64,000 nucleotides of DNA from Anaerolineaceae bacterium (lineage in GTDB: Bacteria; Chloroflexota; Anaerolineae; Aggregatilineales; Phototrophicaceae): the NCBI GenBank assembly GCA_002702065.1, contig NZXX01000001.1:2294001-2358000 (forward strand), in the 5' to 3' direction. Shown here piece by piece: positions 1 to 8,650 of the stretch. The position numbers and the translations under genes were made by a program. The notes below the pieces were generated by a model, which saw only the letters and a program-made list of their open reading frames with translations, made no database searches and was not told the DNA's origin. Every line of letters starts with the position of its first letter. The stretch's first letter is position 1.

Positions 1-47
1 TCATGTTCCAGACGCAAGTCGCCGTCATAACGCAAGGCACGCATCAT
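1..47 (-). CDS. Start of a possible zinc-type alcohol dehydrogenase (partial, runs off the window)
   Basis: Only about 15 codons are visible. They read MMRALRYDGDLRLEH, which resembles the conserved start of medium-chain (MDR) zinc alcohol dehydrogenases, where the first strand carries an MRAL-x-YDG-x-LRLE type sequence. The start codon (position 47 or 44) lies a few bases after the secF stop, so the gene could be the last member of the yajC-secD-secF transcription unit. The assignment rests on a very short peptide and is tentative. Confidence 0.4.
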   Translation of the reverse strand, partial: MMRALRYDGDLRLEH

Positions 48-53
48 CGCGGT

Positions 54-1013
54 TTAGGCTTCAACACTGGCAGGTCGGGCGTGCACCGCCGACCGTAAGA
101 ACGGAATTTCCCCCTGCTCCCACGCCACAAGCAGCGGAACCGCCGTGAAGATAGACGAGTAGGTACCGGAAAGTAACCCGGCAAACAGAATGAAGATAAA
201 CTGTTTGATGGTATCGCCACCAAATAACAAGATGGCCGCCATAATGAAGAAGGCGTTTAGCTGAGTCGCCAGCGAACGATGAATCGATTCGAGGATACTC
301 CGGTTCACAATCGTTTCGTATGGCTCACCCAGGTATTTCGGAATATTCTCGCGAATACGATCAAACAACACAATCGTATCCTGAATCGAGAAGCCCACAA
401 TCGTAAGCAAGGCGGTCAAGAACAGAGCATCCGCCTCCCATCCGAAAATCAGCCCGGTCAGCGACATCACACTGCACACAACCAGCACGTCATGGATCAT
501 CGCCGCGACAGCACATACGCCATAGCGCCATGCATTCGGAACCTGACGAAAGGCAACCACAATAAAGCCGATCACCACCAGCGCCGCCACAAAAACGGCA
601 ATCACTGCCGACCGTGTCACTTCCTGCCCAATGGTGGCGGATACACTTTCCGTCCGAGACAGTTCCGTGTTGACCGGTGCCAGACTGTTTAATTCCGCCA
701 GAATCTGGTCTGATAGAGATGGGTCCTGAATAGAAGACCGCACAGACCAGCGATTTTGCGACGAATCACCCAGGGCCTGCACCACAACGTTTTCGTCGCC
801 AAATTGCTCGAAAACATCCCGAATACTGGCTTCGGTTGCCCCGCCTTCGGTGTAGGTCAGCTCATAGAGGCTGCCACCCACAAAGTCGATACTTAACCGA
901 AAGGGCGACCCCAGGGTGATCGTTGAATAGATCATGAGCAGAATGCCGGGGATAATCACGGCAGCAGAAATCAGAAAGAAGTAACGTCGTTTCTCAATCA
1001 GCGTAAACATCAA
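54..1013 (-). CDS. secF: Protein translocase subunit SecF
   Basis: SecF works with SecD and YajC as the membrane accessory complex that uses the proton motive force to complete Sec-dependent export. The 319-residue length is normal for SecF. It has one N-terminal membrane helix (about residues 11-33), then the DFVGGSLYELTY segment that opens the first external domain. A cluster of five helices follows, with the family signatures ATIGQEVTRSA near 127-137 and IVGFSIQDTIVLFDRIREN near 205-223. The gene lies 19 nt after secD on the same strand, the usual order. Confidence 0.95.
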   Translation of the reverse strand: MMFTLIEKRRYFFLISAAVIIPGILLMIYSTITLGSPFRLSIDFVGGSLYELTYTEGGATEASIRDVFEQFGDENVVVQALGDSSQNRWSVRSSIQDPSLSDQILAELNSLAPVNTELSRTESVSATIGQEVTRSAVIAVFVAALVVIGFIVVAFRQVPNAWRYGVCAVAAMIHDVLVVCSVMSLTGLIFGWEADALFLTALLTIVGFSIQDTIVLFDRIRENIPKYLGEPYETIVNRSILESIHRSLATQLNAFFIMAAILLFGGDTIKQFIFILFAGLLSGTYSSIFTAVPLLVAWEQGEIPFLRSAVHARPASVEA

Positions 1014-1032
1014 TTGCTCTCCTCAGCCCGGA

Positions 1033-2541
1033 CTATACGCCCAACAACCATTTGCGCTCAACCAGTGGCTGATGCAGCAACTTAACAAAGATATGGAGGA
1101 AGGTACGGGTAACCGTCACCGCCGTAAACAGATTCAGAACCAGACCTAAGCCCAGCGTAACCGCGAAACCACTCACGATGCTGGCTCCCGGCGTCTGCCC
1201 AAACAGGAACAAAATGACGCAGATGATAATGGTCGAAAAGTTCGAATCGCGGATAGAACCCCACGCCCGGTCGAAACCCGCATTCAGCGCATCATCGAGA
1301 TCGCGCCCGGCACGTATTTCTTCCTTGATACGCTCGAAAATCAGGATATTACCATCCACCGCCGTTCCGATACTGATCAAAAAGCCGGTGATCGCTGGCA
1401 ATGTCAGGGTAACCGGTACGAGCTTGAACACGGCCACGTTGAGGACGATAAAGACCAGCAGCGCAAGGTCTGCCGCGAGGCCCGGCACACGATAATACAC
1501 CGCCATAAAGACCAGCACTGTCACCACACCGATGATACCGGCACGAACACTCAGCGTAATCGATTCCTGCCCCAGCGACGCGCCAACCTGCTCGGTCGTT
1601 TCTACGCTCAGCGGAATGGGCAGCGCGCCGGACCGAAGCTGCAAGGCCAGCGTCTTGGCTTCCTCTTCGGTAAAATTACCCTCAATCACCCCACCTGTCG
1701 TCAGCTCTGCCTGAATAATCGGCGCAGAGAGCACCTCACTATCCAGCACAATGGCCATGGGTTCCTGTATATGGCTGGCCGTATAGGGTCCAAATACCTC
1801 GGCGCCTTCGGTATTCAATTCAAACTGGATAAACCAGCGATTACTGTTTGGGTCATACTGCGCAGCCGCAGCCTGCAAGCCTGCCCCGGTCATCACCGTT
1901 TCAAAGGGCTGGCGTGTGTTTGGATTGACCATGCCTTCGGGTGCAGCTTCCGTAACCGGCGTATCGCCATCGACTTCGGCTGTTGCTTCGGCGCTTGCCG
2001 CTTCCTGACGCTGCTGCTGGATCAAAATCTGCTCGGTCGTCAGAATCTGCTGGCCTTCCAGCTGCGCCGCCTGCCCGCGCAATCCGCTGAAATCGACAAA
2101 TTCCAGCAGCGCCGTTTGCTGGATCGCTTCAATCGCCTGGTCCGGGTCGGTGACACCGGGCAGTTCGACCAGAATACGCCCGCTGCTCTCCAGCACCTGT
2201 ATCGTCGCTTCGCCCACGCCCAGGGCGTCAATACGTTTCGAGACATTATCGCGTGTCTGAATCAGGTCTGCCGTTGTGTATTGGCTGGGTGGCAGGTCGG
2301 CCCGCAGCAAAACACGCAGTCCCCCAACCAGGTCCAGCCCCAGACTTTCCGTCACATTCAAACCGGTATCGGGTTCGCAATCACCATCCGTATCGAGGTG
2401 AATCCCTTCCAGGTTATTCACTTCATCATAATTCGGACAATCTTCGGCAATGTTGATCAGATTGGTATCTGGCAAACTGACCCATAATGCAAAACCCGAC
2501 AAAATCAGAATAAAGATCAACCAACGAAATGGATTGCCCAC
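1033..2541 (-). CDS. secD: Protein translocase subunit SecD
   Basis: SecD is the larger partner of SecF in the export motor. The 502 residues show an N-terminal helix, the DLVGGLRVLLRADLP signature at the start of the large external domain, an Ala/Glu/Gln-rich insertion near residues 170-200, and a C-terminal block of helices. That block contains GASLGQESITLSVRAG and AVDGNILIFERIKEE, which are diagnostic of the SecD/SecF/RND fold. The start at 2541 is 3 nt from the yajC stop, so the two genes are probably translated from one transcript. Confidence 0.95.
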   Translation of the reverse strand: MGNPFRWLIFILILSGFALWVSLPDTNLINIAEDCPNYDEVNNLEGIHLDTDGDCEPDTGLNVTESLGLDLVGGLRVLLRADLPPSQYTTADLIQTRDNVSKRIDALGVGEATIQVLESSGRILVELPGVTDPDQAIEAIQQTALLEFVDFSGLRGQAAQLEGQQILTTEQILIQQQRQEAASAEATAEVDGDTPVTEAAPEGMVNPNTRQPFETVMTGAGLQAAAAQYDPNSNRWFIQFELNTEGAEVFGPYTASHIQEPMAIVLDSEVLSAPIIQAELTTGGVIEGNFTEEEAKTLALQLRSGALPIPLSVETTEQVGASLGQESITLSVRAGIIGVVTVLVFMAVYYRVPGLAADLALLVFIVLNVAVFKLVPVTLTLPAITGFLISIGTAVDGNILIFERIKEEIRAGRDLDDALNAGFDRAWGSIRDSNFSTIIICVILFLFGQTPGASIVSGFAVTLGLGLVLNLFTAVTVTRTFLHIFVKLLHQPLVERKWLLGV

Positions 2542-2544
2542 GTC

Positions 2545-2901
2545 TCACCCTTCTTCCCGCAATTCAGCCGAAGCAGAATCCTGCCCCAGTCCACGACGCA
2601 CATTTTTTGCCAGTTCCTCAGGGTCGAATGCCGACAGCAATGAAGCGGCGATCATACGAACGACCAGGCCATCCGCAATCTCCACATAGGCAACACCTTG
2701 TTCCGCTTCCAGATTCACAATCCGTCCGATCAGGCCGCCAGCGGTAATCACTTCGTCGCCTTCGGCCAGTTCGCGCACAAATCGCTGTCGCTTCTGGAAA
2801 TCTCGCTGCTTGGGGAAAATCACCATCGACCAGTAAGCGCCCATCCCTAATAACAGAATGACCGCTACGATAATTATCTCCTGCATGTATGCGTATCCCA
2901 T
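2545..2901 (-). CDS. yajC: Preprotein translocase accessory subunit YajC
   Basis: Small single-helix protein of the SecDF-YajC complex. After the helix (about residues 8-26) come the family features: a P-x-x-R-x-x-Q-K-R-like stretch, then EGDEVITAGGLIGRIVNLE, which matches the YajC core. It is 118 residues if started at 2901. The in-frame ATG at 2886 is also possible, because the upstream GGGAG lies too close to the 2901 ATG. It is the first gene of the yajC-secD-secF operon. Confidence 0.9.
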   Translation of the reverse strand: MGYAYMQEIIIVAVILLLGMGAYWSMVIFPKQRDFQKRQRFVRELAEGDEVITAGGLIGRIVNLEAEQGVAYVEIADGLVVRMIAASLLSAFDPEELAKNVRRGLGQDSASAELREEG

Positions 2902-2922
2902 CTCCCGAGAAAACAGGAGCCT

Positions 2923-2928
2923 ATTATA
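2923..2928 (-). promoter_or_regulatory. Candidate -10 element for yajC-secDF
   Basis: On the minus strand TATAAT lies about 20-35 nt upstream of the possible yajC start codons. No good -35 hexamer stands at the expected spacing, so this is a partial promoter call. Confidence 0.4.
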
Positions 2929-2938
2929 AGCCCTAAAC

Positions 2939-2968
2939 TTGACCCAAGACTATACTCCTGTTTAGAAT
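2939..2968 (+). promoter_or_regulatory. Candidate promoter for the gene at 3018
   Basis: TTGACC, 18 nt, TAGAAT, oriented toward the secreted protein gene and located in the divergent gap with yajC. The hexamers match the sigma-70 consensus at five of six and four to five of six positions. Confidence 0.45.
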
Positions 2969-3017
2969 ATCGCCACAAAAGTGGTATTATTGCCGAACGC
3001 GCATAATTTGAAGCGAG

Positions 3018-4145
3018 ATGGAAAGTATGCTGAAAACGAAAATGTTATGGCTCCTCAGCCTGATTCTGCTGCTTGGCATCCTCAGTGCGGCGCCTGCAAG
3101 CGCTGGTGACCTGATCCTGAACATCAACTCCGGGGCAGACAGCACGGTTTGGTTTGTTTCGGGTGAAGCCTCGTTGGTGATGAATGGCTTCGATCTGACG
3201 CCACTCAATATTAACTTGCCAGCTGTCATCGACCGCGTCAGCCTCGCCGTCAACACACCCGTCCCTGGGGCTTCCATTGATCTGTTAATCTACGAAGACA
3301 GCAATGGCCGCTCGCCGGTCGATGCGCGTCTCGTCAGCCAGACACAGGTTAATATTACGCAGTCCGGTACTTTCACACATGTATTCTCCAGCCCCATCAC
3401 CGTGACACAGCCGGTCGTCTGGATCGGCTTCTATCTGCCGGTCGACTTCCGCTTTCTGGCGGATACATCCGGCTCCTCGGTGCTCACCTACTGGGGCTGG
3501 ACCAACGGCGGACGGTTCAACGTCAATGATCTGTCCAGTGCCCAGGTGCTTGGCCCGGCGGATGGCTCTGCTCCGGTTAACATCAACATGAATGGCAAGG
3601 CCCGCATCACAGCCGAGATCAGCAGCGTCGGGGGTGGTTCCGCCATCCCGATTGACCCCAACGCACCGACCGAACTGAGTGATGGTCCGATTGTGCAGCG
3701 ACCCGGTGGCCCCGATGTGAACACGAACATCATGCAGGCCTTCAGTGCCAACCAGTGCGACACGCTTTACCGGGATGTCGATGATATGACGATCACCTAT
3801 TCCGGTGGTGTCGTGGTTGAGTGTAAACGTTTGTGGGCCGGTTATGCCCCGCCAGACCCGCTGGGCTACACGCGCCAACAAATTCTGTACGAAATCACCA
3901 TCTACAACGATCAGGGCTTTGTCGTAACAGAGTGGCTGCCTGCTGGCATCACGCACTGCATCGAACCATACCCGGACGATGTAAATGATGCGGTCGTCGG
4001 TCTGGCATTCGGTGCCCCCCAGCAATGGGAGATTCGCCCCACCCTGCGCTATGGCAACCTGGTCTGTGCAGAAATTGGTCGCAGTGGTTTGCTTTCTTAC
4101 TTCCTGCCAACTGATGAAACCAAACAGGCGGCAGGCGTCTCGTAA
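3018..4145 (+). CDS. Secreted protein of unknown function
   Basis: 375 residues with a clear N-terminal signal peptide: positive Lys residues, a Leu-rich core near residues 9-22, then an Ala-x-Ala cleavage region. The mature part is rich in beta-forming residues. A linker with the repeated theme PIDPNAPTELSDGP separates an N-terminal half (to about residue 200) from a C-terminal half holding three or four Cys residues that could form disulphides. I do not recognise a family. It is followed 19 nt later by a membrane protein gene on the same strand, so the two may be co-transcribed with the GT39 gene. Confidence 0.75.
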   Translation: MESMLKTKMLWLLSLILLLGILSAAPASAGDLILNINSGADSTVWFVSGEASLVMNGFDLTPLNINLPAVIDRVSLAVNTPVPGASIDLLIYEDSNGRSPVDARLVSQTQVNITQSGTFTHVFSSPITVTQPVVWIGFYLPVDFRFLADTSGSSVLTYWGWTNGGRFNVNDLSSAQVLGPADGSAPVNINMNGKARITAEISSVGGGSAIPIDPNAPTELSDGPIVQRPGGPDVNTNIMQAFSANQCDTLYRDVDDMTITYSGGVVVECKRLWAGYAPPDPLGYTRQQILYEITIYNDQGFVVTEWLPAGITHCIEPYPDDVNDAVVGLAFGAPQQWEIRPTLRYGNLVCAEIGRSGLLSYFLPTDETKQAAGVS

Positions 4146-4164
4146 CAAAGGACAATAAGGTTAG

Positions 4165-4914
4165 ATGAGGACCGAAACCAACACCAAGCTTGTCACACGC
4201 AATCGTCGGTTTGCGCAGTACCTGTTCTTTTTCAGTCTGGCTGTGTTGATCGGAGCGTTTGTTTTCACCAATCAACAGGCCCTTAGCGCCACTCCTGCAT
4301 CGCCCGATTCGCTGGAGGGCACCCTGCTTCTGCTGCTGCCGGCGATTGTTCTGCCAGTCGGTGTCATCGCTTCGATGGTTTCGGTCCGCATGACCAATAC
4401 GTGGATCCGCCAGCCACGTCCCGAAAATGCCCTTCGGGACGGCTTGAAGGGCCTGAGCAACAAGAGCGTCCTGTACAACTATTACCATATGCCTGCCCGC
4501 CACGTCCTGATCTGTCCGCAGGGCGTGTTTGCGGTTGTCACGCGGTTTCAGGATGGGCACTACAAAGTTGACGGTGACAAATGGCAAACGTTTGGCGGAG
4601 CATTCAATACCTTTCTGCGCTTTTTTCGCCGCGATGGCATTGGTAACCCCAATGAAGAAGCCCAGCGGGCCGCAGCGCACGTCCAGTCGCTGATCGACCC
4701 CATCGCGCCCGGCGTCCGCGTCCAACCGGTCATCGTCTTTATCGACCCACGTGCGACTGTCGAAATCAATGACCCGGCCATTCCGGTGCTGTTTCCGGAC
4801 GCGAAGCACGAACACAGCATCACGAATTACCTGCGGGATATTCCCAAAGACCAGCGCCAAAGCCTGACACCCAACCAAATTCAGGAATTTGAGAACGCCA
4901 CCCTGAATCAATGA
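4165..4914 (+). CDS. Membrane protein with a NERD-like (nuclease-related) domain
   Basis: 249 residues. Two predicted membrane helices (about 18-38 and 52-73) are followed by a cytoplasmic domain. The part with Tyr-Asn-Tyr-Tyr, then ARHVLICPQGVFAVVTRFQ and a later QPVIVFIDPRA segment resembles the core strands of NERD or restriction-like domains, in which a viable active site would need acidic and Lys residues. I cannot confirm a complete catalytic set, so nuclease activity is not claimed. The stop overlaps the next start by 4 nt, suggesting coupling with the GT39 gene. Confidence 0.6.
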   Translation: MRTETNTKLVTRNRRFAQYLFFFSLAVLIGAFVFTNQQALSATPASPDSLEGTLLLLLPAIVLPVGVIASMVSVRMTNTWIRQPRPENALRDGLKGLSNKSVLYNYYHMPARHVLICPQGVFAVVTRFQDGHYKVDGDKWQTFGGAFNTFLRFFRRDGIGNPNEEAQRAAAHVQSLIDPIAPGVRVQPVIVFIDPRATVEINDPAIPVLFPDAKHEHSITNYLRDIPKDQRQSLTPNQIQEFENATLNQ

Positions 4915-6791
4915 CACGGAATACGTCTCTGGCAATCGTCATCGGGCTGGTACTGGTCGGCTTTGGGCTGCGTGTCTATCAGATAGATGCTGTTTCGTTT
5001 CGCGGTGATGAAGCATTCACCGTGCTGAATTGGGTCAGTCACCCGTTACTGGAAACGTTGCGCGGTGAAATCCCGCTTGCAGACCCGCAGCCGCCGCTGG
5101 CCTTTGCCCTTTTCCGCGCCTGGTCGCTCATTTTTGGCACCAGCGAGTTCAGCATGCGCATCCTGCCGGCCTTGTTCAGTTTGCCCGGCATCGCCGCGCT
5201 GTATGTTCTGGGACGTCGTTTAGGCGGGAATGTCACTGGCCTGCTGGCGGCACTCCTATGGGCCCTTCATCCATTCCTGATCTGGCACGCACAGGATGCC
5301 AAAGCCTATGCGATCTGGGCATCTTTCAGCGCGATTTCGTTGTGGCTGGCCATGCGCGCGCTTGACCGCAAACGACCTGTCGACTGGCTGCTGTACATTT
5401 TTTCCGCAGCCATCACAGCCTATCTTTACTATCTGGAATTGCTGGCGCTGCTGGCATTGAATCTGTACGTGCTGATCCGCTATCGTCGTGATCGGGCCGC
5501 GCTTAAACCCTGGCTGCTCAGCCAGATCACTATCGGGTTCGCACTGGCCCCCTGGTTTCTGCAAAGCCGTCTCTTGTTCGACAGTGGGTATGGCGGCACC
5601 ACATTCCCCTTCGAGCCGGTTCAGATCATCACGTGGCTCATACCATCACTGAACTTTGGCAGCCGCACCCTCACCGACAGTTTGCTGGCGACAGTCGGCC
5701 CCATCGTGCTGATCCTCCTCATCGCTGGGTTGGTGCTGCTGTGGCGTACCAATCGCCATCATGCGCTGCTGCTTGGTTTGGTGGGCTTTCTTCCGGTCAT
5801 TGCACTCAGCGTCGTATCGTTGCGCATGAATGTTTTCACGCCGCGCTACGTCCTGTCAGTGGTTCCGGCGTATGTCCTGCTAGCGGCAACTGCCATCCGT
5901 GCCCCGGCAGCGATGGTCAAGCGCAAGGCAGCAGGCTACAGCATCAGCACGATACTGGCTGCCGGTTGGTTCGCCATAGTTGTGCTTAGTCTGGGCAATT
6001 ATTATTTTGAACCCCTTCAACCCGGCATCTACCCCAAAGCGCCCGACTGGCGCGCCCTTATGACTTACTTGAAAGCCAGCGCCACGCCAGATGATCTGGT
6101 TATTCAGGCGGCTGCCGACGAAGCGTTCACTTACTACTTCGCCGATTATTCGGCCTCAGAGCGTTTACCCGCCAATCCTCGCCAGTCGTCAGATGAGATT
6201 ATTCAAACTGTTCAGGATGGGTTGACAGCCTATCGCAGTATCTGGCTGGTCGCCCGCACGCCGGATGACTGGCCCAATCGGGGCGTTGTCCCGGACTGGC
6301 TGCACGATCATGCCCAGCTTATTCGCGATACATCCATTGGCGACCTGCCTGTCCAGCAGTTCATGGCGTGGGATGTGAGCGACGGGGAAATCGAAAAGAC
6401 GCCGCTGGCTACGTTTGAGAACGTCGCCCATGTCGTCGGCGTCAATACAAGCTCTGAATCGTCAGATTCGTTGACTGTACTGGTCTACTGGCAGCCGATC
6501 AACCAGACCGATCAGGCACTCAAGGCATTTGTTCACCTCACAGGCCCGATCAATCCAGCGACCGGCACGCCGTTGTGGAGCCAGGATGACCATTACCTGC
6601 AGTACCAGCGCATCAGTACGACCGACTGGCACCCAGAAAGCCGCTATCGGGATGTCTTTACGCTGCCGCTGTCTGACATTCCGGCGGGTACCTATACGCT
6701 GAGCATCGGGCTGTATGACCCCGAAACCGGCACCAGAATCCCGGTAGCGGATAGTGACCACTACACGGCAAAGACGATCACCCTACCCTGA
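4911..6791 (+). CDS. GT39-family (PMT/ArnT-like) membrane glycosyltransferase
   Basis: A polytopic GT-C glycosyltransferase of 626 residues that would use a lipid-linked sugar donor to glycosylate protein or lipid on the outer face of the membrane. The family's acidic motif is visible in the first external loop (FRGDEAFT, Asp-Glu at about 30-31), and a second loop carries ADPQPPLAF. About ten hydrophobic helices run to residue 360. A soluble C-terminal domain of about 250 residues contains a beta-rich segment near 530-620, probably sugar-binding. Acceptor and donor cannot be read from the sequence. Confidence 0.85.
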   Translation: MTRNTSLAIVIGLVLVGFGLRVYQIDAVSFRGDEAFTVLNWVSHPLLETLRGEIPLADPQPPLAFALFRAWSLIFGTSEFSMRILPALFSLPGIAALYVLGRRLGGNVTGLLAALLWALHPFLIWHAQDAKAYAIWASFSAISLWLAMRALDRKRPVDWLLYIFSAAITAYLYYLELLALLALNLYVLIRYRRDRAALKPWLLSQITIGFALAPWFLQSRLLFDSGYGGTTFPFEPVQIITWLIPSLNFGSRTLTDSLLATVGPIVLILLIAGLVLLWRTNRHHALLLGLVGFLPVIALSVVSLRMNVFTPRYVLSVVPAYVLLAATAIRAPAAMVKRKAAGYSISTILAAGWFAIVVLSLGNYYFEPLQPGIYPKAPDWRALMTYLKASATPDDLVIQAAADEAFTYYFADYSASERLPANPRQSSDEIIQTVQDGLTAYRSIWLVARTPDDWPNRGVVPDWLHDHAQLIRDTSIGDLPVQQFMAWDVSDGEIEKTPLATFENVAHVVGVNTSSESSDSLTVLVYWQPINQTDQALKAFVHLTGPINPATGTPLWSQDDHYLQYQRISTTDWHPESRYRDVFTLPLSDIPAGTYTLSIGLYDPETGTRIPVADSDHYTAKTITLP

Positions 6792-6797
6792 TATAAT

Positions 6798-7892
6798 CTA
6801 ACTGCCCAGTTCTTTCAGCCGGGCCTGCCACTTTTCCAGCAGTCGTTGGTAGGTCGCTTCGCTGAGTTCACCATTCATCAGCTTCATGTCCAGGCTGTCA
6901 ATCATGGCCTGAATTTCTTCTTTGGTCTGGGGCACGCTGCCGGTTGATGGGTTCGCAGCGGCGGGCTGATTCCCCTGCTGGTTCGCCTGATTTTGCATCA
7001 TCTGCTGCATCATCTGGTTCATCATCATTTGCTGCTGCATCAACTGCTGTTGCATGGAAGCCGCATCAGGGTTCATGGCATTGCCCATCTGCTGGCCCAG
7101 CCCTAACCCCAAACCGGCGCTGGCAAGTGTACCGCCAGCCCCTTCGTTGGCGGCAGCCGTCTGCGCAATCGACATCCGCTTGACGCGCTCCCACTGGTCC
7201 AGGCTGACATAATCACGCAGTTCATCCTCGCTGACCGCTTTGGCCTGAAACGGCTTTGCTTCGAAGGCTTTGATCCGCAGGCCCATTGCCTGGAATTCCT
7301 CGTTCAGCATCGCCAGGGCAGCGCCTTCCAGTTCGCCCAGGATGCGGTTGACATCGGGCACACTCTGCGCACCAGACTTCATTAAGATCGACGCCAGTTG
7401 CCCCAGCAGCATCGACTGAATGCGATCCCGAATATCCTGCAAATAAGTAGATGGCGAATTGATGGCATACTGGCGCACAAACCGGGCCGCGTCATCCACG
7501 CCAATATCAACCACACCATGCCCCTGCAACAGCGCCACACCCAGGCCCTTGCCCGGCGTTTCCAGCACAATCGGCGGATTGGTGCCCCAACCAACCTGCG
7601 GCATATCACGCAGATTGACAAAATACAGATCGGCCGTAAATGGCGTCCGGCCACTCGTCGCCAGTCCAATCACACTCGCTAAAATCGGTAGGTTCATGGT
7701 GGAAAGCGTATGTGCGCCTTCGCGCAGCACGTCCTGCACCTGGCCGCGATAAACAAAAACTGCCGCCTGGCTTGGTCCGACAATAACCTGTGAACCCATG
7801 CGCCAATCGCCATTGCCAGCCTGTGGTTCGCGCCATGCCAGTTCTTCCGGCCCGACATTCGGGTGGCTTACAACATCAATCAAACGTGGCAT
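6798..7892 (-). CDS. SPFH-domain protein with Met/Gln-rich linker and SHOCT-like tail
   Basis: 364 residues. The N-terminal two thirds (about 20-240) match the SPFH/virion-core-like family of prokaryotic band-7 proteins: an early VIVGPSQAAVFVYRGQVQDV strand pair, then the GPG-like regular alpha/beta pattern. A low-complexity stretch at about 275-310 is almost only Met, Gln and Asn. The last 40 residues (EEIQAMIDSLD..GELSEATYQRLLEKWQARL) resemble a SHOCT oligomerisation helix. There is no N-terminal membrane anchor. The gene follows 20 nt after 7913-8443, so the two are likely one operon, perhaps a membrane-stress scaffold. Confidence 0.75.
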   Translation of the reverse strand: MPRLIDVVSHPNVGPEELAWREPQAGNGDWRMGSQVIVGPSQAAVFVYRGQVQDVLREGAHTLSTMNLPILASVIGLATSGRTPFTADLYFVNLRDMPQVGWGTNPPIVLETPGKGLGVALLQGHGVVDIGVDDAARFVRQYAINSPSTYLQDIRDRIQSMLLGQLASILMKSGAQSVPDVNRILGELEGAALAMLNEEFQAMGLRIKAFEAKPFQAKAVSEDELRDYVSLDQWERVKRMSIAQTAAANEGAGGTLASAGLGLGLGQQMGNAMNPDAASMQQQLMQQQMMMNQMMQQMMQNQANQQGNQPAAANPSTGSVPQTKEEIQAMIDSLDMKLMNGELSEATYQRLLEKWQARLKELGS

Positions 7893-7912
7893 TTACAGCT
7901 TCTCCTTCTGAG

Positions 7913-8443
7913 CTAAAGAGACTTGTCAAGGTTAGTCAGCACATCGTCGCGCAGCATAAAAGCACTGTTGGCTTCTATCGCCAGCGCATCGACGGCGGCA
8001 ATGGCGGCTTCAATATCGCCCTCTGTGTTAACGGCTTCTTCCAACTGGTTCAGCACATCGTCCAGTTTATCCACATACCGGATCTGCGCCTCATCAAAGC
8101 TGTACAGTCGTTCCAGCGCCTCGCTATCAATTTTGATTGCGGCGAAAAATCCGGAATAGCCAGGGGGCGCGGCTTTCACCCGGTCATGATACGTCTGCAA
8201 CTTGGTCTTGGCACTGCGCGTCTTGCTCATATACATCAAGCCGCCGTTATCGACGAGCGATTTCTCGATTTGGGCAAATCGAGCGATACGAGCAGCAATT
8301 TCCCCTGCAATAAAATCCCGCAGCATTCGATCTGCGGTGCGGCGGCTGGCCCGGTCAGAATAACCACCAAACCCTGGCAGGCGTGCAACCAGCCGTTCAA
8401 CAGACCCGCGCTGGCCGACAATCTGATCATACAAATCGGACAT
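7913..8443 (-). CDS. Conserved-looking helical protein, partner of the SPFH gene
   Basis: 176 residues, cytosolic by appearance and largely alpha-helical, with an Arg-rich N-terminal third (SDRASRRTADRMLRDF) and long amphipathic helices that could pair. No known domain is recognised. The gene is first in a two-gene unit with the SPFH protein, which suggests a shared job. A TACAAT hexamer on the minus strand at 8475-8480 could be its -10 element. Confidence 0.7.
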   Translation of the reverse strand: MSDLYDQIVGQRGSVERLVARLPGFGGYSDRASRRTADRMLRDFIAGEIAARIARFAQIEKSLVDNGGLMYMSKTRSAKTKLQTYHDRVKAAPPGYSGFFAAIKIDSEALERLYSFDEAQIRYVDKLDDVLNQLEEAVNTEGDIEAAIAAVDALAIEANSAFMLRDDVLTNLDKSL

Positions 8444-8650
8444 GTGTTGTTACCTCTTCTAAAAGCATAACTTCATTGTAGCGCATGAAGTGCACCAGAA
8501 TCCCCTAATAAGTGGCTGTGTCCGCGCTATTTATTGCATTAATCATTATACATGACCTTGAAAAATAGGCGGCATAAGGCTGGTTCGCACAAGCGGGTTG
8601 ATCAGTGTATATTCAGGACATCACAAGAAATGACCAATCAAGGACGTGCA

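Noticed and set aside
3285..4935. Long antisense frames opposite the secreted protein and NERD-like genes
   Set aside because: They have no signal peptide or recognised domain, and they lie over genes with clear features.
6970..7060. Met/Gln repeat as a tandem DNA repeat or prion element
   Set aside because: At DNA level it is irregular; it looks like a low-complexity protein linker only.
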